Below, piece by piece: positions 37,701 through 44,898 of a stretch of DNA of 64,000 nt. Location of the stretch: positions 62,001 through 126,000 of the forward strand of contig CAYFWF010000019.1 of the NCBI GenBank assembly GCA_964346815.1. The letters run 5' to 3'. The translations under genes and the position numbers were made by a program. Position 1 is the first letter of the stretch; each line of letters opens with the position of its first letter. Source of the stretch: CAYFWF01 sp964346815. GTDB lineage: Bacteria > Acidobacteriota > Aminicenantia > Aminicenantales > Aminicenantaceae. A model generated the notes under the pieces. That model ran no database searches. It saw only the letters and a list, made by a program, of their open reading frames with translations, and was not told the origin of the DNA.

Positions 37701-38449
37701 GGTGGGCCCTGTGGTTTCTCGGATATCCCGATAAAGCCCGAAGAGATTCTGAAATGGCCGTGGAACATGCATACACATTCGGGCATCCCCACACCATCGC
37801 TTTTGTCCTGGTCGGGGCCTGCGAGATGGATTGGTTTTTAGGGGACAAGGAAGAGGGACGGCGTCACCTCCAAGAGCTTTCCCGAATCTCCAATGAGAAA
37901 GGTTTCGTCTACTGGCAGGGCCACGCTGTTTTTTACGAGGGCGAAACAACAGCTCTGGAAGGGAAGATCGATGAGGGAATTGCCCAGATGCATCAGGGCC
38001 TTGCTATCATGAAGTCCACAGGTATCCAGACCTGTTTCACGCGACTTCTGGCAAGGTTGGCAGATACCTGCTTAAAGACAGGGAAGATCGAAGGGGGATT
38101 GACCGCTATCGATGAGGCCATCGAAGTGAGGTGCAAATTCGACGAGAGATACATGGAGGCCGAACATTACCGTCTTAAAGGAGAGCTCTTGCTGAAGAAG
38201 GGCGCAAGTGAAGACGAGGTGATGGAGCTGTTCGAGCAGGCGGTTGAGGTTTCAAAGCAGCAGCAGGCCAAGTCTTTGGAGCTTCGTGCGGTAATGAGCA
38301 TAAGCCGACTGCTGCAGAAGCAGGGAAAAATACAAAAAGCCTATAAATTGCTGGATGAAACGTACGAATGGTTTACCGAAGGCTTTAATACGGCTGACCT
38401 CAAAGAGGCCAAGTCCTTGCTTGACGAATTAAAGAGAAGCCAGCTGTAA
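34721..38449 (+). CDS. Zinc-ribbon Ser/Thr kinase fused to an AAA-type ATPase and TPRs
   Basis: Translation from the ATG at 34721 (GGGAG eight bases upstream) gives 1242 residues. Domains in order: zinc ribbon CKKC...CSKCG (residues 3-22); Hanks kinase (GTGGMGKVYR near 62, HRDLKPQN near 172, DFGIAR, GTPEYMSPEQ); AAA_16-like ATPase with Walker A GEAGSGKT near 373 and Walker B LLLLLDDLQWID near 535; then TPR-like helical repeats to the end. No membrane helix is seen, so it is probably cytosolic. This layout resembles PknK and the kinase-plus-STAND ATPase proteins that integrate signals. Its kinase half is a close paralog of the kinase at 17.8 kb. Confidence 0.92.
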   Translation: MKCKKCQFENPSDSAFCSKCGTRLSDIGETSASMTKTIETKGEEFTRGTTFAGRYEIIESLGTGGMGKVYRAYDNKIKEEIALKLLRPEIATNKKTIERFSNEIRLSRKITHRNVCRMHDLNEHQELQYITMEYVPGEDLKSFIRRVGHLPPGKAISIGRQICEGLTEAHALGVIHRDLKPQNIMIDKSGNAKIMDFGIARSLRAEGITGEGTIIGTPEYMSPEQVEGRETDQRSDIYSLGVVLYEMLTGKVPFEGENTFSIALKHKDEMPPHPRKFNPELSPELSAVILKCMAKEKEERYQSAQDLLRDLDALEKGTEISMVETRPQLPSFLALEKPIDEDKAVFVARERELEGLSRVLEKSLQGGGQAVFITGEAGSGKTALVQEFSRRAQEAYPDLIVASGKCNAHTGIGDPYSPFMEILGLLTGDVETCWAAGMITKEHAQRLWNLIPQTIKALLDNGPDLINIFVPGAALTARAQAFTQASAEWQIRLKRLVERKVALPPDSSLQQSDLFEQYTRMLAAVARAKPLLLLLDDLQWIDAGSASLLFHLCRKVKGHRILVAGSYRPDEIALGRGDGRHPLETVVHELKRDFGDIELEVGKTEAREFVDAYIDTEPNSLDKNFRETIFKQTKGHPLFTVELLKEMQNRDLLIKDQHGKWIQGPDLDWNALPARVDAVIEERISRLNEDERETLTLASVEGEEFTAEVIARLQDVETRKLIRLLSGDLDRRHRLVSAKGIQHLKNLHLSLYIFRHILFQRYLYNNLDEVERTHLHADVGQILENLYGEQNEDVSVKLARHFQEAGILDKAVEYLHKAGKRAVHLSANQEAIVHYKKALELLEKLPETPERVQKEIALQLDYVVPVELTKGYGAPEVRQAIFRSRELCDQISETPQFFTTLIHLATYHAMARAEYRTALEYHEQINKIVEKTGDPLQKAISSFTTIWAFLNVAELVKTVEHAKEMNALYNPEKHGFLAYIFGFDLGVINRVFGGWALWFLGYPDKARRDSEMAVEHAYTFGHPHTIAFVLVGACEMDWFLGDKEEGRRHLQELSRISNEKGFVYWQGHAVFYEGETTALEGKIDEGIAQMHQGLAIMKSTGIQTCFTRLLARLADTCLKTGKIEGGLTAIDEAIEVRCKFDERYMEAEHYRLKGELLLKKGASEDEVMELFEQAVEVSKQQQAKSLELRAVMSISRLLQKQGKIQKAYKLLDETYEWFTEGFNTADLKEAKSLLDELKRSQL

Positions 38450-38613
38450 AGGCAGATCTTTCCAGAATCATAATTCTGCAGCCGTAATGCAGGGCAGCGA
38501 GGACGACGCACTAGATGACACATGAATTCAGCAGTCAAACAAATCGTAGAAAATTGGTTGGCTGGCGAATCTGTTTACATGAATAGGGTTGAGGTTTTCA
38601 AAAAAGAATTTGC

Positions 38614-40785
38614 TTACAGCCTCCAGAGATAAGAGGCCTTGAAGAAGAAGCCCCGCTGTGTTTCAAGGAAATCATCCGCTGGTCTGTAGTCTCCGTCTTC
38701 CCATCTGATTTTTTCATAGAGAGAGCCGTACCCGATGTGGATGACGGTCCCGGGGATATAAGTGAAGGAGGCGAGAAAATCTGTCATCAACCGATTCCGA
38801 AAGGAGTTGTGCTCCACGATGGCTCTGAAGAAAAGATATTTGTTTACCTGAAAAGTGTTCTTGCTTCGGATGATCGTATAATCGTACTCTTTTTGTGAAT
38901 CAGAATCTCTGGTGAAATCAGAATAGATGAAGCTCAACTCCAGGTGGAGTTTTTCCGAAGGAAGGAACCTGAGAGAAGCGATCGCATCGTTTCCGCTTCC
39001 TTGGTAGGGATCGGCAATATAGCGGATTTTCTTCTGGTAGTAATAATTCAGACTGAGGTGCAGCTGTTTGGTGATTTGGCTGGAGGCGATAAGCCTTCCT
39101 CTGCTGGTGTTGAATCTCTCATCCAGCCAGATTTCGTTGGAGTAGCGGTATCCGAGAACGATTATTGAATTTCTGAGCAGAAGGAACCTCAGGTCGAAAG
39201 AATTGTCCGTTTCATAGAGATTGCTGAATTTGTCCCGAATCTGAGTGCTGTGGATAATAGGATCGATCCGCTTGATTATGCCTGATCGGGGATAGAACAT
39301 CCGCATGATCCCCGATCTGAACCTTGTGATTCCGATCCGCGTGATGTATCCTGTTTCGGTCTGAAAGTCCTCTGATATGTCCTGGAGTCCGAGCATAACG
39401 ATCCAATCTCGCGTGGTATACATATAATGAAGACCCAGAGCATATCCATCTGTTTTTGTGGATTCTTCACCCAGCCTGGTCGAAGACAGGAAGCCATGAT
39501 ATCCGAGAAGACTCGATTTGTTTAGCCTGAACTGTCCATCCAGACCGAAGAGTCTGTTGAATCCACTCTCACGTTCCCGTCCAGTGTAGAATCCTCCGAT
39601 AAAGCTGTCGTTTGCCAGAGCTCGTTTATAGCGAAAAATTCCGAAATGAGCATAGTTTTCTGCTTGTTCTTCCGGCAGTTCATCCATGGCATAGATTGCA
39701 GCCACCGTGTTTTTGTCCCCGATTCTGCCGTTCAGTTTGAATCCCATCAAGGGATCGACGATGGTGCGTGTGTGCACGACCTCTCTCAAAGGATCTCCTT
39801 CATGGAACCCTCCAAAATTGAACTTCTCCAAGCCTTCCAGGAAAAAAGGCCTCTTTTCTTCGAAGAACAAGGCGTATCGAAGGTTGAAGTCCACCTGTCC
39901 AGCATCGGCTTCCACTTGACTGAAATCCGGATTGACGGTCCCATCGAAGATCAGATGGGATGTGATACCATACTTGGCCGTGAGGCTGAGATCTCCTGCC
40001 CCTCCTTCGGAGGCCAATTTTCCTCCTTTTTGTGCACTGTTGTGGCTGTAGGTTACACCAGGAAGAACCTCGATCAATTTATAATGCTTGACGTCATGAA
40101 AAATCAATGGTCTGGTCTGGGTCAGGAAATTCGGGCCTTGTTTGGGATCCAGAGGAGGGTAGGTGCCTGCTTCTGAACGGCGGCTGATCATCCGCTCAAA
40201 AATGATCCCCATCTCGACCGGGTCAGTGTGTGAGAATCGGAGACTCTTGAAGGGAATTTTCAACTCTATCGCATATCCCTGCTGGTCGATTCTCCCCGCG
40301 CTGTACCACACCATATCCACACTGAAGTCCTCGTTTCCGCCCTCGAAGGTGGAATCTCCCTGGATGCCCAAAGGATTGCAGTAGAAAACGTGGAGGAACT
40401 GCTGATCATTGAAAGGATCCAAATTGATACAGATCCAGTCATCAGCACGGATGTTGTCCCTGCTGGTCACAGAAGCTTTGATTTTGTTCGGTTCGCTGTC
40501 GAAACATCTGAATGCGAAATACAGATTTTCCCGGTCATAGGCATAATATACCACTGTATCCTCCGGCATGTCTTTGCCATAATCAGGGTAATAAGTCTTG
40601 AAACCTGTTTCGTTCGGAGATTTTTGCCATAGGGGATCATCCAGGATTCCATCCAGAACCGGAGGCGCATCCGTTTTGTGAGGAATGAGAGGTTCGAGAT
40701 TTTCCTCTGCAAATGTGGTGAGCCCGATGAATAATACTGCTAAAATCACTAAAAGGGAGGCCGTTGTTTTGTCTGTTTTTTGCAT
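38614..40785 (-). CDS. CBM9-like / DUF5916 outer-membrane protein
   Basis: After a signal peptide (cleavage near TTFAEE) residues ~40-230 form a CBM9/DOMON-like sandwich opening with APPVLDGILDDPLWQ. The rest carries the DUF5916 signature NPDFSQVEADAGQVDFNLRY..FFEEKRPFFLEG and then many amphipathic strands ending in FFKASYLWRL, suggesting an outer-membrane barrel. The role of the family is not established; carbohydrate binding or export of an envelope component is often proposed. It is convergent with the large kinase and divergent from a MacB-like permease. Confidence 0.85.
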   Translation of the reverse strand: MQKTDKTTASLLVILAVLFIGLTTFAEENLEPLIPHKTDAPPVLDGILDDPLWQKSPNETGFKTYYPDYGKDMPEDTVVYYAYDRENLYFAFRCFDSEPNKIKASVTSRDNIRADDWICINLDPFNDQQFLHVFYCNPLGIQGDSTFEGGNEDFSVDMVWYSAGRIDQQGYAIELKIPFKSLRFSHTDPVEMGIIFERMISRRSEAGTYPPLDPKQGPNFLTQTRPLIFHDVKHYKLIEVLPGVTYSHNSAQKGGKLASEGGAGDLSLTAKYGITSHLIFDGTVNPDFSQVEADAGQVDFNLRYALFFEEKRPFFLEGLEKFNFGGFHEGDPLREVVHTRTIVDPLMGFKLNGRIGDKNTVAAIYAMDELPEEQAENYAHFGIFRYKRALANDSFIGGFYTGRERESGFNRLFGLDGQFRLNKSSLLGYHGFLSSTRLGEESTKTDGYALGLHYMYTTRDWIVMLGLQDISEDFQTETGYITRIGITRFRSGIMRMFYPRSGIIKRIDPIIHSTQIRDKFSNLYETDNSFDLRFLLLRNSIIVLGYRYSNEIWLDERFNTSRGRLIASSQITKQLHLSLNYYYQKKIRYIADPYQGSGNDAIASLRFLPSEKLHLELSFIYSDFTRDSDSQKEYDYTIIRSKNTFQVNKYLFFRAIVEHNSFRNRLMTDFLASFTYIPGTVIHIGYGSLYEKIRWEDGDYRPADDFLETQRGFFFKASYLWRL

Positions 40786-40821
40786 TTCGATCAGTGTTTC
40801 CTACGGAAATCGGAGCAAAAG

Positions 40822-40851
40822 GTTATATCACAGTGAGATTTTTTTGGTCAA
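40822..40851 (-). promoter_or_regulatory. Promoter of the CBM9/DUF5916 gene
   Basis: On the minus strand TTGACC (40851-40846), 18 bases, TATAAC (40827-40822), about 37 bases before the ATG. Confidence 0.5.
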
Positions 40852-40926
40852 TCTTCAATAAAAGTATATTTTGAACAGGATGAGTAAACGATTTGATCTT
40901 GGATTTCGTCTCTAATAATGAGGTGA

Positions 40927-43332
40927 ATGATGTTCGGAAATTACTTGAAGACTGCGCTCAGAAACATTTTAAGAAATAAAGGCTTTTCCTTCATAAACAT
41001 CAGCGGGCTGGCTATCGGAATGGCCTGCTGTATTATGATTCTTCTTTTTGTGCAGGATGAGCTGGGCTATGACAGCTATCACGAGAAGGCCGAAAACATT
41101 TACCGGCTGGTGGCCTTGAATAAATCGGCTGGGGAGGAGCGGCATTTGGCCCCGATAGGACCCCCTGTTGGCAGGATGTTTGCTGGCACCTTTCCCGAAA
41201 TACGAAAAGCGGTGCGATTTTATCGTGGTAATAGGGCATTGGTCGAATATCAGGACAAGAGATTTTTTGAAGAGCGCTTTTTTTATGCCGATCCCAGTGC
41301 CTTTGATATTTTCAGTTTCTCCATAATAAAAGGCAATCCGCAAACAGCTTTGTCGGTCCCCTTTGCCGTGGTCATTACAGAGTCTGCAGCAGAAAAATAT
41401 TTTGGCGGAGAGGATCCGGTCGGTAAATACATCACTCTGGACCATGAACACAACTACAACATCGCTGCTGTGATGCAAGATGTGCCGCCGAATTCACATT
41501 TTAGATTCGATTTTTTGGCTTCATTAGAAACACTCGCTGTTCTGCATGGGAGAAGGTCTCTGGAACACCCTGGTAATATGGCTTTCTACACCTATCTTCT
41601 TCTCCAGGAGAACGCAGATCCGGAGATGCTGGAAATGAAATTCGATGAAAAGGTGAAGCAGTCTTATGGGGAACGGATCGCTGCGATGAGAAGGTATTAT
41701 CTTCAGCCGCTCATAAGCATTCATCTTCATTCGAGTCTGGATTATGAGATCGAGGCGAACAGCAGCATTTCTTTTATCTATATCTACTCGGCTATCGCGG
41801 TGTTCTTGCTTCTTATAGCTGCCTTCAACTACATGAATCTTTCCACAGCCAGGTCTGCAAAAAGGGCCAGGGAAGTGGGTATGAGAAAAGTCCTCGGTGC
41901 TCTGCGGCTGCAGATTGTCAAACAATTTCTAGGAGAGTCCGTTGTCCTTTCTGTTCTCAGTCTGTTTCTTGCCCTTCTGTTCGTCATGATCTCCCTGCCC
42001 CTCTTCAATTCACTAGCTGGAAAACAGCTGGCCTTTTCATCCATTTCGAGCATGGTTCTTCTATCCAGTCTTGCAGCGATCGCTATCGCGGTCGGGATTC
42101 TTGGAGGATTCTATCCGGCCCTTTTTCTTTCTGGATTCAAGCCCATCCGCACACTCAAAGGCAGATTGGCAGCCAGAGGAAAAAGCGGCTCTTTCCGGCG
42201 TGTACTGGTGCTTGTCCAATTCACCATATCCATCGTCTTGATAATCGGAACCTTGGTCATTCGGAATCAACTTCATTATTTGCGCAGCCGAAATTTAGGA
42301 TTCAATAAAGAACAGGTGGTGGTTGTGCCGATGCACAGTCAAAGTACCAGGCAGGCTTTCGAATCCATCAAAACAGAACTCCTGAAAAGTCCTTCCATAT
42401 TGAGCGCGACGGCTTCTTCCAGTGTTCCAGGGAAACCTATCACCCGCATTGCCTATCGCTTTGAGGGATTACCGGAGGATCAGCATATTCCCATGGATAC
42501 CTATTTTGTGGACGATGATTTCCTCGGGACCTTGGGTATCGAAGTCGCCGAAGGCAGAAATTTTTCGCAGGAATATGCAACCGATGAGGAGAATGCATTC
42601 ATCCTGAACCAGACCGCTGTTAAGGAATTGAGCTGGAGCGATCCACTCGAGAAGCAGGTGGTATGGCCTTCTGATCTGAGGCGGCGGGATGCGATTGTCA
42701 AAAAGGGACAGGTGGTGGGAGTGGTGAAAGACTTCCATGTGACCTCGCTTCATGAGAGTATCGGTCCTGTTCTGCTGCAGGTACGTCCTTCCGGCTTTCG
42801 GTATATCTCGGCAAGAATTTCAACGGCAAATATTCCGGATTCTCTTTCCTATATTAAAGAAAAGTGGAGCCAATTCTCGTCTGCCTTTCCGTTTGAATAT
42901 TCCTTTCTGGATGAAGATTTCGACAGGCTCTATCGGGCGGATGAGAAAGTCGGCCGCATAATCGGAGTTTTTTCCATTCTGGCCATCCTGGTGGCCTGCC
43001 TGGGCCTTTTCGGGCTGGCATCTTATTCTGCGGAACAGCGAACCAAGGAGATCGGCATCCGTAAGGTTCTTGGCTCATCCGTCACGGGAATTGTCCTGCT
43101 TCTTTCCAAGGAGTTCACAAAGTGGATTCTGGTAGCCAATGTTATTTCCTGGCCTATTGCCTATTACATGATGAAGCGATGGCTCGGAAATTTCGCATAC
43201 AGAACAGGTTTGGGTATCGAAATTTTCATCCTATCAGGTATATTGGCTTTTGCCATTGCTCTGCTCACGCTCAGCTATCAATCCATAAAAGCGGCCCTAA
43301 CCGATCCAGTAGACTCCCTGAGGTATGAGTAA
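40927..43332 (+). CDS. Large MacB-like ABC permease, orphan
   Basis: The 801-residue protein is a duplicated FtsX/MacB permease: helix with SFINISGLAIGMACCIMIL, periplasmic core, three helices, then a further helix, a second periplasmic core and a final three-helix FtsX domain (VACLGLFGLASYSAEQRTKE). The loops AREVGMRKVLGA and TKEIGIRKVLGS are the ATPase-contact sites. No ATPase gene is adjacent. It resembles the permease at 49-51.7 kb but lacks its N-terminal extension. GAGGTGA precedes two adjacent ATGs (40927 and 40930). Possible role: export of peptides or lipoproteins, or mechanotransmission. Confidence 0.88.
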   Translation: MMFGNYLKTALRNILRNKGFSFINISGLAIGMACCIMILLFVQDELGYDSYHEKAENIYRLVALNKSAGEERHLAPIGPPVGRMFAGTFPEIRKAVRFYRGNRALVEYQDKRFFEERFFYADPSAFDIFSFSIIKGNPQTALSVPFAVVITESAAEKYFGGEDPVGKYITLDHEHNYNIAAVMQDVPPNSHFRFDFLASLETLAVLHGRRSLEHPGNMAFYTYLLLQENADPEMLEMKFDEKVKQSYGERIAAMRRYYLQPLISIHLHSSLDYEIEANSSISFIYIYSAIAVFLLLIAAFNYMNLSTARSAKRAREVGMRKVLGALRLQIVKQFLGESVVLSVLSLFLALLFVMISLPLFNSLAGKQLAFSSISSMVLLSSLAAIAIAVGILGGFYPALFLSGFKPIRTLKGRLAARGKSGSFRRVLVLVQFTISIVLIIGTLVIRNQLHYLRSRNLGFNKEQVVVVPMHSQSTRQAFESIKTELLKSPSILSATASSSVPGKPITRIAYRFEGLPEDQHIPMDTYFVDDDFLGTLGIEVAEGRNFSQEYATDEENAFILNQTAVKELSWSDPLEKQVVWPSDLRRRDAIVKKGQVVGVVKDFHVTSLHESIGPVLLQVRPSGFRYISARISTANIPDSLSYIKEKWSQFSSAFPFEYSFLDEDFDRLYRADEKVGRIIGVFSILAILVACLGLFGLASYSAEQRTKEIGIRKVLGSSVTGIVLLLSKEFTKWILVANVISWPIAYYMMKRWLGNFAYRTGLGIEIFILSGILAFAIALLTLSYQSIKAALTDPVDSLRYE

Positions 43333-43375
43333 CAAAGGTAGTTTTTTGTGCTGAAATTCCTCACTTGAAAGGCGC

Positions 43376-43405
43376 TTGCAATTCTGGGGTCTGATTTGGT
43401 ATATT
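43376..43405 (+). promoter_or_regulatory. Possible promoter of the alpha-oxoamine synthase gene
   Basis: TTGCAA (43376-43381), 18 bases, TATATT (43400-43405). Transcription would start near 43412, between the permease stop and the synthase gene. Confidence 0.4.
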
Positions 43406-43417
43406 TCATAGGAACTT

Positions 43418-44686
43418 TTGAGGGTCTCTTACTGCACAGTTCAGGATGAAACAGAAAGGAGAAGGCCTATTCAGATAAAGAAGCCAAAACGTTCGAACAA
43501 AGGAAAAGATCTTTTTCAAAAATGTTATAAGTGGAAGGATTGGAAAAAAGCCCAGCAGTTCGGTTATTATCCATACTTCACGCCCATAGAGAGTGAAGCG
43601 GGGGCAGTGGTCCACATAGACGGAAAGCGCAAGATCATGCTGGGATCGAATAATTATATGGGGCTCACCAACCATCCAGAAGTCAAACAGGCCGCTATCG
43701 ACGCTGTGAAGAAATATGGATCTGGATGCACTGGATCGAGATTTCTCAACGGAACTCTGGACATCCACATCGAGCTGGAAGAGACTCTTGCGGATTGGCT
43801 CGGCAAAGAATCTGCCCTGGTCTTTTCCACGGGATTTTTCGTCAACCAGGGAGTGATTTCCTCATTGGTGAATAAAGACGATGTGGTGATCTCAGACAAG
43901 CTGAATCATGCCAGTATTATCGAAGGCTGCCGTCTTGCCGGCGGGGATACAATCCGTTATAAGCACAACGATCTCGGAGACCTGGAGAGAACCCTTCAAA
44001 AAATTCCCCGTGAAATCGGAAAATTTATCGTCGCGGACGGCGTTTTCTCCGCTGAAGGCACGGTTGCCGACATCGCCGGAATCGTCAAGCTTGCCCACGA
44101 TTATAATGCCCGGGTGATGATCGATGAAGCCCATTCCATAGGAGTCTTTGGCTCGGAAGGGAGGGGGATGTCCGAGGCTCAAGGACAGTTGGACAATGTC
44201 GATCTCATCATGGCGACTTTCAGCAAGTCGTTTGGCGGAGTGGGAGGATTCGTAGCCGGGCCTTACGAAGTCATTATGTGGATCAAGCACAAGGCTCGCC
44301 CGATGATCTTTTCCGCCAGCCTGCCTCCTTCTTCTGTGGCAGGTGCACGCAAGGCCCTCGACATCATCCGCAAAGCCGACGACAGACGGGAGGCTGTGCT
44401 CCGCAATTCGAAAAAGATGAAAAAGAACCTCCAGGAGATAGGATTCGACACAGGAGAATCGAGGAGCCAGATCATCCCTCTGATGATCGGCGAGGATATG
44501 AAATGTCTGAAGTTTTGGAAGACCCTGTTCAATGCAGGCGTCTTCACCAACGCTTTCATACAGCCTGCAACTCCTCCCGGTGGAGCGCTGATTCGCACCT
44601 CCTATATGCCTACCCATACGGATGAGATGCTGGATGAAGCACTCGGACTCATGGAGGATATGGGCAAGAAATATAATATCATCTGA
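43418..44686 (+). CDS. PLP-dependent alpha-oxoamine synthase (KBL/BioF/serine palmitoyltransferase family)
   Basis: The enzyme core is clear: MLGSNNYMGLTNHPEV, GCTGSRFLNGT, the PLP-contacting DEAHSIGVFGSEGRG and the Schiff-base lysine in TFSKSFGGVGG. The family condenses an amino acid with an acyl-CoA; members make 2-amino-3-ketobutyrate, 8-amino-7-oxononanoate or 3-ketosphinganine. No biotin, threonine or lipid gene lies beside it, so the exact reaction is open. Start: the only usual start codon is the TTG at 43418, with no ribosome site. A strong AAAGGAG lies seven bases before an in-frame ATT at 43469, and the family N-terminus (DLFQKCYKWKDW) begins shortly after. Either may be used. Confidence 0.88.
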   Translation: MRVSYCTVQDETERRRPIQIKKPKRSNKGKDLFQKCYKWKDWKKAQQFGYYPYFTPIESEAGAVVHIDGKRKIMLGSNNYMGLTNHPEVKQAAIDAVKKYGSGCTGSRFLNGTLDIHIELEETLADWLGKESALVFSTGFFVNQGVISSLVNKDDVVISDKLNHASIIEGCRLAGGDTIRYKHNDLGDLERTLQKIPREIGKFIVADGVFSAEGTVADIAGIVKLAHDYNARVMIDEAHSIGVFGSEGRGMSEAQGQLDNVDLIMATFSKSFGGVGGFVAGPYEVIMWIKHKARPMIFSASLPPSSVAGARKALDIIRKADDRREAVLRNSKKMKKNLQEIGFDTGESRSQIIPLMIGEDMKCLKFWKTLFNAGVFTNAFIQPATPPGGALIRTSYMPTHTDEMLDEALGLMEDMGKKYNII

Positions 44687-44898
44687 GGGAAAACAGGGGA
44701 TAGCTCGAGAGTATCTGTCGTTTCATTCATCCCTCAGTATTCTTTTTTCCTTGGCTTCCTGCTGGTATGCTGTTGCCGATTTGAAAATGCATCCAGTTAT
44801 TTATGGCAGGCATGAATAAAATGATGTCTTATGCCGTATCATTAACGGGATTATTCCTATGTTTGTGATGAAAAACAGATTCAAAAGACGGAGGAATT

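Noticed and set aside
39646..40176. 176-residue plus-strand frame inside the CBM9/DUF5916 gene
   Set aside because: It is an antisense shadow with no ribosome site or motif.
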